Assembly: GCA_900542125.1 (NCBI GenBank)
Contig: UQMO01000014.1
Span: 1 to 43,388 of the forward strand
DNA: 43,388 bases
Direction of reading: 5' to 3'
Source: an uncultured Collinsella sp.
Lineage (GTDB): Bacteria; Actinomycetota; Coriobacteriia; Coriobacteriales; Coriobacteriaceae
Each line of letters begins with the position of its first letter. Position 1 is the stretch's first letter. The translations under genes were made by a program, and so were the position numbers. Below the pieces are notes generated by a model that saw nothing but the letters and a program-made list of their open reading frames with translations, made no database searches and was not told the origin of the DNA. This document shows positions 24,250 through 34,198 of this stretch, piece after piece.

Positions 24250-26350
24250 TGATGAGGAAAAAGATCAGGTACGCGCGGCGTCGGACCTGGTTGCCATCGT
24301 GCAGGAAACGGTTGAGCTCAAGCCCCGCGGCCATGAGTTTTGGGGCTGCTGCCCGTTTCATGGCGAAAAGACCCCATCGTTTCACATTATCCCTGCTACG
24401 CAGGTGTGGCACTGCTTTGGCTGCGGCGAGGGCGGCGACGTCTTTACCTATATCATGAAGCGCGAGAACCTGAGTTTTCCCGAGTCGATCCGCTATTTGG
24501 CTGATCGTGCGGGCATTGAACTGCACGATACCGGTGCGCAGCGCGATCGCGGCACCAAGCGCGCCCGCATCTATGACCTGTGCGCCGAGACGGCCCAGTT
24601 CTACCACACCATGCTTATGCGCGGTAAGGACAGCCGTCCGCGCGAGTACTTTGCCAGCCGCGGTATGGGTGGCGATGTCTGCCGACGCTACTGCCTGGGC
24701 TTTGCGCCGGGTCGCAACGCGCTGGTTTCGCATCTGTCGCAGGCGGGCTTTACCCCGCAGGAGATGATTGACGCCAACGTGGCAGTGAGCCGTGGACGCG
24801 GACAGCTTGCCGACCGTTTTTACGACCGCGTGATGTTTCCCATCTTTGATGAGCAGGGTCACAATATCGCCTTTGGCGGGCGTACCATGGGCGATGGTCA
24901 GCCTAAGTACCTCAACACCGCCGAGACGAGCGTGTTTCATAAAAAGCGAAACCTCTACGGCTTTAACTGGGCCAAGGAGTTTATCGTTGCGCAGGATACC
25001 GCCATCGTGGTGGAGGGGTATACCGACTGCATCGCCTGCTGGGAGGCGGGGATCAAAAACGTCGTCGCCACGCTGGGCACGGCGCTGACGGAACATCACG
25101 TTAAGACACTCACCCGTTTTGCCAAGCGCATTGTATATATGTTCGATGGCGACGCCGCCGGTCAAAAGGCCGCTCGCCGCGCGATTCAGTTTATCGAGCA
25201 GGATTCGATGGACCTGCGCTGCGTGGTGCTGCCCGACGGCAACGACCCCATGGAGTTCATCACGGCGCATGGCGGCGAGGCACTTCAGGCGCGCATCGAT
25301 GCCGCCGAGCCCCTCATGGACTTTGTCTACCGTTCGCTGCAGGAGTCGAGCGACATTACCACGCCGGGCGGTCGTGCTAAGGCGCTCGAGGACGCGCTGA
25401 CGCTCATCTATCCGCTGCGCGACAGCTATATGATCGACACGTACTTTATCCAGATTGCCGATCTGTTGGGTTTGGATCTGGAGACGGTGCGCGCGAGCTC
25501 GGGTCGTGTGTTTCGCGATGTCGCCAAGCGCGAGGATGCGGAACGACGTCGTGAGCAGAACTATGAGCGCCAGCGGGCACAGACTGAGCGGTCCGGTAGC
25601 GCGGGCGGTCGGGCGTCGGGTTCTCGCGATGCCGGTCGCGGTGCTTGGGCATCGGGCGCGACGCCGCCGGTGTCCGCGCCGGTCGAAGAAGAGCCGTACG
25701 ACTACGTCCCGCTCGATGCCTACGGCGCCGCGCCCGTGGAGGTGGTCGACGACCTGCCGCCGATCGATGTGCCTGATGGTATGGGCGCTGTGCCTGTGGC
25801 TGACGGTTCGGGCGCACCGGCTGCGGCGGCGCCGATGGTTCTTACCGATCTTGAACGCAAGTCCTTGGCAGGGGAGCGCGAGCTGTTGACGATGCTCACG
25901 AGCTACCCCGACCTGTTCCGCACGTATGCCGACCGCATCTGCTCCATCGAGTGGGTTGACCCGCGTCACGAGTCCATTGCATGGGCCGTTCTGGCAACGC
26001 CGCCGGGAACCGATCCTGCAGCCTGCATGGATGCGGCGCGCTCAGTGTGTCCCGATGCGGCAACGCTTGTGAGTGCCGGGCGCATCTCCGCGACGAGCAA
26101 GCACCCCACCGAGACGAACATCGTGTTTATGCTTGATACGCTTGAGCTCTACACCATCAAGCGTCGCATGCGTGCCGCACAGGCCAAGCTGCGCCAGGAC
26201 CGTTCACTCGATGATGAGGCCCGTCGCGCGCTAACCATGCAGGCCGCGCAGGATTCGCAGCGTCAGCGCGAACTGCAAAAGTCAATCGGCGGCGTGGCGG
26301 ACCCGTTCCGTTTGATTGGCCTGGAGGCCGCAGGCACCGAACAAGCCTAG
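24242..26350 (+). CDS. dnaG: DNA primase
   Basis: A 702-residue primase that makes RNA primers at the replication fork. GTG 24242 overlaps ribF by eight bases. The N-terminal zinc-binding domain shows CCPFHGEKTPSFHI and WHCFGCGEGGDVF (residues 35-70). The catalytic core spans about 110-430 and includes YPKYLNTAET-type motif PKYLNTAETSVFHK, the TOPRIM residues VVEGYTDCIA and MFDGDAAGQKA. Then comes a Pro/Ala/Gly-rich acidic linker at about 450-530 before a helical C-terminal helicase-interaction domain. Gene order dnaG then rpoD preserves the macromolecular synthesis arrangement without rpsU. Confidence 0.96.
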   Translation: MISDEEKDQVRAASDLVAIVQETVELKPRGHEFWGCCPFHGEKTPSFHIIPATQVWHCFGCGEGGDVFTYIMKRENLSFPESIRYLADRAGIELHDTGAQRDRGTKRARIYDLCAETAQFYHTMLMRGKDSRPREYFASRGMGGDVCRRYCLGFAPGRNALVSHLSQAGFTPQEMIDANVAVSRGRGQLADRFYDRVMFPIFDEQGHNIAFGGRTMGDGQPKYLNTAETSVFHKKRNLYGFNWAKEFIVAQDTAIVVEGYTDCIACWEAGIKNVVATLGTALTEHHVKTLTRFAKRIVYMFDGDAAGQKAARRAIQFIEQDSMDLRCVVLPDGNDPMEFITAHGGEALQARIDAAEPLMDFVYRSLQESSDITTPGGRAKALEDALTLIYPLRDSYMIDTYFIQIADLLGLDLETVRASSGRVFRDVAKREDAERRREQNYERQRAQTERSGSAGGRASGSRDAGRGAWASGATPPVSAPVEEEPYDYVPLDAYGAAPVEVVDDLPPIDVPDGMGAVPVADGSGAPAAAAPMVLTDLERKSLAGERELLTMLTSYPDLFRTYADRICSIEWVDPRHESIAWAVLATPPGTDPAACMDAARSVCPDAATLVSAGRISATSKHPTETNIVFMLDTLELYTIKRRMRAAQAKLRQDRSLDDEARRALTMQAAQDSQRQRELQKSIGGVADPFRLIGLEAAGTEQA

Positions 26351-26460
26351 ATGTTGTGGTCAACCAGCGTATTCTCGCCTATATCCAGCCCTCTTTTTGG
26401 GTATAGACGTCAATGTGTGTGCTAAAGTAATGAGTCCTGTGGACTATGAAGGGAGAATCT

Positions 26461-27810
<1,350 letters not shown>

Positions 27811-27821
27811 TCAAGCAAGAG

Positions 27822-27854
27822 GCGCCCTCAAGCACATCCGCTTGAGGGCGCTTT
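27822..27854 (+). terminator. Intrinsic terminator after rpoD
   Basis: GCGCCCTCAAG (27822-27832) and CTTGAGGGCGC (27841-27851) form a perfect 11-bp stem with an 8-nt loop and a following TTT. Confidence 0.85.
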
Positions 27855-27860
27855 CATGTA

Positions 27861-27912
27861 GTCGTTGGGGACGTTCTTGAATGACTGGTCGTTTAAGAAC
27901 GTCCCCAATGAC
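27861..27912. repeat. 52-nt intergenic palindrome
   Basis: Bases 27861-27878 pair with 27895-27912 over 18 positions with one G-U (core TTGGGGACGTTCTT). The 16-nt centre (AATGACTGGTCGTT) is itself nearly self-complementary, so the whole element folds as one rod. No T-run follows. It lies between the rpoD terminator and the tRNA promoter and may be a dispersed repeat; copy number is unknown from here. Confidence 0.7.
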
Positions 27913-27940
27913 TAGGTCGGAAAATTTCTTAAAAAAGTTC

Positions 27941-27968
27941 TTGCCCTGAGCTGATTCGTCCGTATAAT
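27941..27968 (+). promoter_or_regulatory. tRNA-Asn promoter
   Basis: TTGCCC (27941-27946) and a consensus TATAAT (27963-27968) are separated by 16 nt. The predicted start lies about 25 nt before the tRNA. This is the only perfect -10 noted in the window, as expected for a stable-RNA gene. Confidence 0.85.
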
Positions 27969-27998
27969 AAACTTCGTTGCTTGAGAGCACGCACCTAT

Positions 27999-28073
27999 TC
28001 CTCGGTAGCTCAATGGTAGAGCACGCGGCTGTTAACCGCGCTGTTGTAGGTTCGAGTCCTACCCGGGGAGCCA
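27999..28073 (+). tRNA. tRNA-Asn (GUU)
   Basis: A full cloverleaf is visible: acceptor TCCTCGG/CCGGGGA, D arm GCTC/GAGC, anticodon stem CGCGG/CCGCG with loop CTGTTAA and anticodon GTT at 28031-28033, T arm GTAGG/CCTAC with loop TTCGAGT. Discriminator G and an encoded CCA end the gene. A 5-nt variable loop (CTGTT) is normal for class I. It is transcribed alone from its own promoter to a hairpin terminator. Confidence 0.98.
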
Positions 28074-28079
28074 GGTTGT

Positions 28080-28109
28080 AAAACCCGTCGCTTATGCGGC
28101 GGGTTTTTT
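28080..28109 (+). terminator. Terminator after tRNA-Asn
   Basis: AAAACCCGTCGC (28080-28091) pairs with GCGGCGGGTTTT (28096-28107) with one G-U and loop TTAT, ending in a six-T run at 28104-28109. The following 158 nt to the next gene contain no gene and no convincing promoter apart from a weak TAGAAT. Confidence 0.92.
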
Positions 28110-28267
28110 CATGCCGCGATCGCTGTTCGCGAACGTTACCGTATCAACATTTCGTGTCGAGGATGTAATCCCGAGGCCCGCCACCTCAACATGGCGCGGT
28201 CGTTGTAGAATATTCCAATGATTGCTCCCACGAGATGGTGCCGCGAGCACCAGATAAGGAGATTCTT

Positions 28268-28624
28268 GTGTCTGAGACCATTAACGGCAGCCTGAGCGTC
28301 TCGAACGACGTTATTGCCGATATTGCCGGTTATGCCGCGATGACGTGCTATGGCGTCGTCGGTATGGCCGAACAGCTCCAGGGCGCCGAGAGCGTGCGCC
28401 TGCTTGCCGGTCAGCGCCTCCGCAAGGGCGTGCTTGTCTCCGCCGACGAGAACGGCCTTACGGTCGATCTTCACGTCGTGCTCGAGAACGGCGTCAACAT
28501 GAAGTCCGTCTGCCACAATCTTTCGAGCTCCGTTGCCTTTACCCTGCAGGAGATCGCCCAGATCGATCCCGCCAGCCTTAAGATCGGCATCCATATCGAC
28601 GCGCTCAAGAGCCGTCTGAACTAG
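28268..28624 (+). CDS. Asp23/Gls24-family envelope stress protein
   Basis: A 118-residue protein. GTG 28268 is set by AAGGAG at 28256-28261. The family pattern is clear: VSNDVIADIAGYAAMTCYGVVGM, then a basic turn (GQRLRKGV), the strand pair GVLVSADENGLTVDLHVVLENGVNM and the helix AFTLQEIAQIDPASLKIGIHID. These small cytoplasmic proteins associate with the membrane or cell wall stress response. The position directly before fakA and recG is the conserved yloU place in Firmicutes, so it likely shares their operon; 27 nt separate it from fakA. Confidence 0.88.
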   Translation: MSETINGSLSVSNDVIADIAGYAAMTCYGVVGMAEQLQGAESVRLLAGQRLRKGVLVSADENGLTVDLHVVLENGVNMKSVCHNLSSSVAFTLQEIAQIDPASLKIGIHIDALKSRLN

Positions 28625-28651
28625 CATCCGAAAACGGAGATTCAAATACCC

Positions 28652-30313
28652 ATGATTGCAAAGACCATTCGCACCTGTTTTCCGATCGCTGCGGCTGCCG
28701 TTTCCGACAAGGCCGAGGAGATCAACAAGCTCAACGTCTTCCCCGTACCCGACGGTGACACCGGCACCAACATGTCGCTCACGCTCACCTCGGTGACCAA
28801 GGAGCTTTCCGCCCTTCCCGCCGATGCCGACATGGAGGCCATCGCCGGCGCCATCACCCACGGCTCCCTGATGGGCGCCCGCGGTAACTCCGGCGTCATC
28901 ACCTCGCAGATTCTGCGCGGCGTGGCCGAGGGCCTTGTCTCTGCCGATGAGCCCATTACGTCCGCCAACATTGCCTTCGCCTTCCGTCGCGCCGTCAAGG
29001 TCGCCTTCCAGGCTGTCCGCAAGCCCATCGAGGGCACGATCCTCACGGTCCTGCGCGATGTCTCGACCAAGGCCGATGAGTGCGAGAAGAAGAAGTTCTC
29101 GGCTGAGGATGCGCTCGATGCCATCGTCGTTGAGGCGTACCAGTCCGTCGCCCGCACACCCGATCTGTTGCCCGTTCTGAAGGAGAACGGCGTGGTCGAC
29201 TCCGGCGCCTTTGGCTTCGCCATCTTCCTTGAGAACTTTGTGGCTGCAGCACTTGGCCGCAGCACCGTTGTCGAGGATTTCTCCGCCACGTTTGATTCCG
29301 CTGGCTCTGCCCGCGACGCGGCCCTTGGTCGCGTTGAGATCGAGGCCAACGACGATTGGGAGGGCTCGGAGTTCCGCTACTGCAACGAGTTCCTGTTTAA
29401 GGCCGACGCCCCGTTTGACGAGGACGAGTGCCTTAAGTTCCTGGGTTCCATGGGCGACTGCGAGCTACTCGTGGGCGCCTATCCCGACTACAAGATCCAT
29501 GTGCACTCCAACACCCCCAACCTGGTGCTCGAGCACATGCTGCAGCTCGGTCAGATCTATGAGGTCTTTATCCACAACATGGAGATGGAGGCCCACGACC
29601 GTACCGCCAAGATCCACGAGGATCAGGAAAAGGCCGCCGAGCCCGCCAAGGCGCTGGGCTTTGTCGCCGTTGCCGCCGGTTCCGGCGAGGCCGACATCCT
29701 CAAGTCCCTCGGCGTCGACGTGATCGTGTCCGGTGGCCAGACTATGAATCCCTCGACCGCCGACCTGCTGGGCGCGGTGGACCAGGTCAACGCGACCTCG
29801 GTCATCATCTTGCCCAACAACGGCAACATCCGCATGGCCGCTGAGGCTGCTGCCTCAGCCTGCACCGACAAGAAGGTCGCCGTCGTTCCCACCAAGACCG
29901 TCCCGCAGGCCTTCTCCGCGCTGTTCGCGGTCCTGCCCGATTCCGAGCTCGAGGATGCCGTCGCCGCCATGGTCGACGCCATCAGTGAGGTCCGCGATGG
30001 CGAGGTCACCCGCGCCGTGCGCGACTCCAGTGCCTCTGACGGTTCTCCGATACACTCCGGTGACGTCATGGGTATCATCGCCGGCTCCATCGACGTGGTC
30101 GGCTCCGACGTGAAGCAGGTCACGCTCGACTGCATCAACCGCATGCAGGAGGAAGAGGAGGGCGACGCGCTGACGATTCTGGCCGGCGAGGAACTGTCCG
30201 ATGAGGCCTTCCAGGAGATCGTTGACGCTATCGAGGAGGCTCAGCCCGATCTGGAGATTGACGCCCATCGTGGCGAGCAGCCGCTCTATCCCGTGATCTT
30301 CTCGATCGAGTAG
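28652..30313 (+). CDS. fakA: Fatty acid kinase catalytic subunit FakA (DAK2 domain)
   Basis: A 553-residue protein of the YloV/FakA family, which phosphorylates exogenous fatty acids held by a FakB protein to feed phospholipid synthesis. The N-terminal DAK2 domain (about 1-200) has LNVFPVPDGDTGTNMSLTL, with the Asp residues that bind Mg-ATP, GSLMGARGNSGVITSQILRG and VVDSGAFGF. A middle domain follows, then a C-terminal DegV-like region beginning at ALGFVAVAAGSGE with VIVSGGQTMNPSTADLL. Length is typical. FakB partners are not encoded in the window. plsX nearby at 35084 belongs to the same acyl-phosphate pathway. Confidence 0.92.
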   Translation: MIAKTIRTCFPIAAAAVSDKAEEINKLNVFPVPDGDTGTNMSLTLTSVTKELSALPADADMEAIAGAITHGSLMGARGNSGVITSQILRGVAEGLVSADEPITSANIAFAFRRAVKVAFQAVRKPIEGTILTVLRDVSTKADECEKKKFSAEDALDAIVVEAYQSVARTPDLLPVLKENGVVDSGAFGFAIFLENFVAAALGRSTVVEDFSATFDSAGSARDAALGRVEIEANDDWEGSEFRYCNEFLFKADAPFDEDECLKFLGSMGDCELLVGAYPDYKIHVHSNTPNLVLEHMLQLGQIYEVFIHNMEMEAHDRTAKIHEDQEKAAEPAKALGFVAVAAGSGEADILKSLGVDVIVSGGQTMNPSTADLLGAVDQVNATSVIILPNNGNIRMAAEAAASACTDKKVAVVPTKTVPQAFSALFAVLPDSELEDAVAAMVDAISEVRDGEVTRAVRDSSASDGSPIHSGDVMGIIAGSIDVVGSDVKQVTLDCINRMQEEEEGDALTILAGEELSDEAFQEIVDAIEEAQPDLEIDAHRGEQPLYPVIFSIE

Positions 30314-30323
30314 GCAACTGCCC

Positions 30324-32501
30324 ATGTCCGAGCTGTGCTCCGTGCCGCGCGTCTCGGAGCGCTTTGCCCAGAGCAATGCGCTCGACGAGGATATCGCGCG
30401 ACTCAAATATGTTTCGGGTAAACGTGAGGAGGCCCTTCGCCGTCTGGGAATTCGGACGGTGGGGGACCTCCTTCTCCATATCCCTCATCGATACCTCGAC
30501 TTTACCCGTTCGTGGTCCATCGAGATGGCGCCCATCGGTACCGTGTGCACCATCATCGCCACGGTCGACCGTATCGTCCAAAAGCAGCCGCGTCCGCGCA
30601 TGCAGGTGACTGAGGTCTCACTTGTTGACGAGACGGGCGTTCTGCAGGTCGCCTTTTTCCGCCAGCCCTGGATTGCCCAGCAGCTTAAGCAGGGCGACCG
30701 CCTGGCCGTGATGGGCAAGGTCGAGTTTGCCTACGGCTTTAAGCAGATGGCCTCGCCCCACTTTGAAAAGCTCGAGGACGGGCGCGCCGCAGGCACCATT
30801 CTGCCGGTCCATTACGTGAGCGATGGCGTGAGCCAGGCGTGGATGCGCCGCATCGTAAGCGGCGCGCTCGAGGTCGTCGGCAATCCGTTCGATCCGATTC
30901 CCGCGCCGCTGCGCGCAAAGCGGAAGCTCATGAGCAATGCCCGCGCGCTGCGCTCAATCCATTTTCCATCGAGTATGGCCGAGCGCGATATCGCGCGCGC
31001 ACGGCTTGCCTACGAGGAGTGCCTCTACCTGCAGCTGGCGCTGCGCCTGCGCAACGACGGCGGCCTGGTCGATGTGGTGCCCTATGCCCACACCGCGGGC
31101 GAGCACCTGGCCGTGCTCAAGCAAGCCCTGCCGTTTTCGCTGAGCGACGAGCAGGAGGCCGCGTTCCAAGATATCCTGCGCGATATGTGCGATGGCGGGC
31201 GCGTGATGAACCGTCTGCTGCTGGGCGATGTCGGTACCGGTAAGACCGCCGTTGCCGCCTGCGCGCTGGCTGTGGCTGCCGATAGCGGCACGCAGGCCTG
31301 CGTTATGGCGCCCACGGGCGTGCTGGCGCGCCAATATGCCGATAAGACCGGCCCTCTGCTCTCCCAGGCCGGCATGTCCTGGGCACTTCTGACGGGTGCC
31401 ACGCCGGCCGCAGAGCGCGAGCGCATCCATGCACAGCTGGAATCGGGCGAGCTTAACGTGCTCTTTGGCACCCACGCGGTTCTTTCGGATAACGTTGCGT
31501 TCAAGCATCTGTCGCTCGTGGTCATCGATGAACAGCACCGGTTTGGCGTCGGCCAACGCAACGCCCTGCGCGCGAAGGGACCGGGTGCCGATCTGCTCGT
31601 TATGACGGCGACGCCCATCCCGCGTACGCTGGCGCTTTCGGTCTACGGCGATCTGGACACGAGCATCATTCGCCATCGGCCCGTCCCTGGTGCTGGCGTG
31701 ACGACACGCGTGCTCACCGAGTCGAGCCGTGACCTCGCCTATGGCGCCATCCGCGAGGCGCATGAAAAGGGTCAGCAGGCCTACGTGATTTGTCCGCTCG
31801 TGGAGCCGAGTGACTCGGCCGATGAGCTGGAAGACGTGCCCGGTATCGCCCGCGACGACGAGGGCCGCGTGACGGTCCCCGTGCCACTGCACGATACGGC
31901 AACCGAGCTCGACCGCCTGCGTCTGGCGTTGCCGGGTCTTGCCATCGAGCGCCTTCACGGCCGTATGCCAGCGGGGGAGAAGGATCGGGTCATCGATGCC
32001 TTCAAGCGTGGCGAGATCGACGTGCTCGTCTCGACTACGGTGGTCGAGGTGGGCGTCGACGTGCCTAACGCCACCGTTATGGTCATCGAGAACGGTGAGC
32101 GCTTTGGCTTGGCGGCCTTGCACCAGCTGCGCGGTCGCGTGGGCCGCGGCAGCGTGTCGGGCACCTGCCTGGTTATGACGCACTCCAAGGGCAACGGCGG
32201 CGCATCGGCGGCGCAAGACCGTCTCCAGTCGCTCGAAAAGACCTCGGACGGCTTTACGCTCGCCCAAATGGACCTGCGTTTGCGCCACGAGGGCGAAATC
32301 CTGGGGTACCGCCAGCATGGTGGTGTGACCCTGCGCTTTGTCGACCTGGATGCCGACGAGGAGCTGATCGAGTGGGCCCATTTGGACGCGGTCGAGCTCT
32401 TGCGGTATGCTTGCACCCTTGACTCCGTGGCGACGCGCCCTCTGCGCGATGCGGTCGCCATGCGATATCGACACATTTTTAAGGAGGTCAGCGGAGGATG
32501 A
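30324..32501 (+). CDS. recG: ATP-dependent DNA helicase RecG
   Basis: A 725-residue branch-migrating helicase that remodels stalled forks and Holliday junctions. The N-terminal wedge domain contains the OB fold (VTEVSLVDETGVLQVAFFRQPW). Helicase motifs follow: I LLGDVGTGKTA near 300, Ia MAPTGVLARQ, II DEQH near 402 within VVIDEQHRFGVGQRNAL, III MTATPIPRTLAL, V STTVVEVGVDVPNA and VI QLRGRVGRG. The TLAQMDLRLRHEGEILGYRQHG end matches the TRG region. DEQH rather than DEAH is normal for RecG. It begins ten bases after fakA and overlaps rsmD by four. Confidence 0.96.
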   Translation: MSELCSVPRVSERFAQSNALDEDIARLKYVSGKREEALRRLGIRTVGDLLLHIPHRYLDFTRSWSIEMAPIGTVCTIIATVDRIVQKQPRPRMQVTEVSLVDETGVLQVAFFRQPWIAQQLKQGDRLAVMGKVEFAYGFKQMASPHFEKLEDGRAAGTILPVHYVSDGVSQAWMRRIVSGALEVVGNPFDPIPAPLRAKRKLMSNARALRSIHFPSSMAERDIARARLAYEECLYLQLALRLRNDGGLVDVVPYAHTAGEHLAVLKQALPFSLSDEQEAAFQDILRDMCDGGRVMNRLLLGDVGTGKTAVAACALAVAADSGTQACVMAPTGVLARQYADKTGPLLSQAGMSWALLTGATPAAERERIHAQLESGELNVLFGTHAVLSDNVAFKHLSLVVIDEQHRFGVGQRNALRAKGPGADLLVMTATPIPRTLALSVYGDLDTSIIRHRPVPGAGVTTRVLTESSRDLAYGAIREAHEKGQQAYVICPLVEPSDSADELEDVPGIARDDEGRVTVPVPLHDTATELDRLRLALPGLAIERLHGRMPAGEKDRVIDAFKRGEIDVLVSTTVVEVGVDVPNATVMVIENGERFGLAALHQLRGRVGRGSVSGTCLVMTHSKGNGGASAAQDRLQSLEKTSDGFTLAQMDLRLRHEGEILGYRQHGGVTLRFVDLDADEELIEWAHLDAVELLRYACTLDSVATRPLRDAVAMRYRHIFKEVSGG

Positions 32502-33142
32502 GAATCATCGGCGGCGAATGGCGCGGTCGTAAGATCGAGGAGCCCCGTGGTCGCGATGTCACCCGCCCCACGACTGATCGCGTACGCGAGGCGTGCGCAT
32601 CTATGGTCATGTCGGCATTCGACTTCGATCTGGACGAGGTCCGTGTGCTGGACGCCTTTGGCGGCTCCGGCGCCTTAGGGTTAGAGATGCTCTCTCGTGG
32701 GGCCCGCTCGCTCACGACGTTTGAGATCGATCGCAACGCCGCGCGGCTCATTACCAAGAATATCGAGTCGCTCTGCCGTGACCGTTCACGTTGGCGTGTG
32801 GTCACGGGCGACATGCTGGCGAGTGCCTCGCGCGGTCGTGTGCCGGGCGGCCCCTTTGATCTGGTCCTGCTCGACCCGCCCTATGCTTTTGGTGCCGAGC
32901 CGGTCGAGGAACTGCTGCGGAATCTGGCCCAGCAGGGTCTGCTTGCGTCTGGCGCTTACGCCCTGTTTGAGCATGCCGCCGCCGATGCGGGCGCGCATCC
33001 GGCAGACTTTGAGACTGTACGTGAGAAGCGCTACGGCATTACCTCGGTCGACCTGCTCCGTTGGGTCGGCGATAGCAAGGACGGCGGCACTGATGCTAAC
33101 GAAAATGACGAGGCAGTATCCCCGGAGGACGCCCATGAGTGA
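32498..33142 (+). CDS. rsmD: 16S rRNA (guanine-966-N2)-methyltransferase RsmD
   Basis: A 214-residue SAM-dependent methyltransferase modifying G966 of 16S rRNA. MRIIGGEWRGRKIEEP and RPTTDRVREA open the protein. The SAM site reads VLDAFGGSGALGLEMLSRGA, with the acidic ribose contact in TTFEIDRNA. The catalytic LLDPPYAFG (DPPY) lies near residue 125. About 30 residues of hydrophilic tail extend beyond the fold. ATG 32498 overlaps the recG stop and the end overlaps coaD by eight bases. Confidence 0.94.
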   Translation: MRIIGGEWRGRKIEEPRGRDVTRPTTDRVREACASMVMSAFDFDLDEVRVLDAFGGSGALGLEMLSRGARSLTTFEIDRNAARLITKNIESLCRDRSRWRVVTGDMLASASRGRVPGGPFDLVLLDPPYAFGAEPVEELLRNLAQQGLLASGAYALFEHAAADAGAHPADFETVREKRYGITSVDLLRWVGDSKDGGTDANENDEAVSPEDAHE

Positions 33143-33632
33143 CACTATTAATCGCGTGATCGTCCCGGGCACCTTCGATCCCATCACGTTTGGCCATATC
33201 GATGTGATCCGCCGCGCCCGCCGCATCTTTCCCAGTGTGATCGTCGCTGTTGCAGAGTCGCAGGGTAAAAACGGTGTGGGCACCACGTTTATGCTCGATG
33301 AGCGCGTGGCGCTGGCCCGCGAGGCGCTCGGTGATATCGACGGCGTCGAAGTCCTGCCCTTTACCGGCCTCTTGGTCGACTTCGCTCGTGAGCAGGGGGC
33401 GGGGGCCGTGGTCAAGGGCCTGCGCGCCATGACCGACTTTGAGTATGAGCTGCAGCAGGCCGACCTCAATTATCGCTTGGATAGCGAGCTGGAGTCCATC
33501 TTTGTCATGAGTGCTCCGCAGTACGGTTACATCTCGAGCTCGGTCGTTCGCCAGATCGCCTCGCTCGGCAGCGATGTATCGACGTTTGTGCCGCCCAACG
33601 TGGTCGAAGCGCTCAGACATCGCTTTTCGTGA
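33135..33632 (+). CDS. coaD: Phosphopantetheine adenylyltransferase
   Basis: A 165-residue enzyme making dephospho-CoA. ATG 33135 follows GGAGG by six bases; the frame is open much further upstream but inside rsmD. VPGTFDPITFGHIDVI carries the TxGH nucleotidyl-transfer motif (Thr18-His21). LPFTGLLVDFA, VKGLRAMTDFEYELQ and YISSSVVRQIA, the KxxRxxxDFxxE and ISSS motifs, are all present. The rsmD-coaD pairing is widely conserved. It supplies CoA precursors needed downstream for acyl carrier protein. Confidence 0.96.
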   Translation: MSDTINRVIVPGTFDPITFGHIDVIRRARRIFPSVIVAVAESQGKNGVGTTFMLDERVALAREALGDIDGVEVLPFTGLLVDFAREQGAGAVVKGLRAMTDFEYELQQADLNYRLDSELESIFVMSAPQYGYISSSVVRQIASLGSDVSTFVPPNVVEALRHRFS

Positions 33633-33700
33633 CGTTTTTTATTGCCTGGTGGCATGTGGTAAACTAGCACGATGATATGTTACCTATGAAAGGAGACCGG

Positions 33701-34198
33701 ATGCCGGGCGAGAATTTTCCTGGCGATAGGATCGTCAGCTTGGTCGATGAGCTCGAAGGGCTGATCGAGGAAGCCAAGCCGCCTTTCGGCAAGAACGCTC
33801 AGTTCAAGGTCATCGACGCCGACGTGTTCTTCAACATCCTCGATGAGATCCGCATGAGCTATCCCGAGGAATGGCAGAAGTCCCGCCGTATCCTCAAAGA
33901 GCGCGAGGAGCTTATGGCTTCCGCCGCCGCTCAGGCCGATTCCATCATCGCCGATGCTCAGCAGCAGGCCCTCACCATTGCCGGTGAGCAGGAGATTGTC
34001 CGCCTTGCGCAGCAGCAGGCCGACGACATCCGCGATCGTGCCCAGCAGTACGAGCGCGAGACGCGTTATGCTGCCGAGGACTACGCAGAGCAGGTCTTTA
34101 CGCACCTGGAGGAGAACCTCAAGAGCCTGACCGGCACCGTTACCCGTTGCCGTCAGCAGCTCAACGAGGGTGCCGCCCAGCAGAATGGTCAGTGGTAA
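33701..34198 (+). CDS. SepIVA/DivIVA-like coiled-coil septation protein
   Basis: A 165-residue protein. ATG 33701 follows GAAAGGAG by five bases; an upstream in-frame ATG would include that site. An N-terminal globular part (VSLVDELEGLIEEAKPPFG, then VIDADVFFNILDEIRMSYP) is followed from about residue 65 by a continuous Gln/Ala/Glu-rich coiled coil to the end. No membrane segment. Between coaD and yceD/rnc, actinobacteria such as mycobacteria encode SepIVA (Rv2927c in M. tuberculosis), an essential DivIVA-like septation factor, and the N-terminal pattern agrees with what I recall of that family. A role in septum or envelope growth is inferred. Its stop overlaps the yceD ATG by one base. Confidence 0.65.
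   Translation: MPGENFPGDRIVSLVDELEGLIEEAKPPFGKNAQFKVIDADVFFNILDEIRMSYPEEWQKSRRILKEREELMASAAAQADSIIADAQQQALTIAGEQEIVRLAQQQADDIRDRAQQYERETRYAAEDYAEQVFTHLEENLKSLTGTVTRCRQQLNEGAAQQNGQW

Noticed and set aside
32697..33134. N-terminal extension of coaD
   Set aside because: It lies inside rsmD in another frame and has no resemblance to CoaD; ATG 33135 has a good ribosome binding site.
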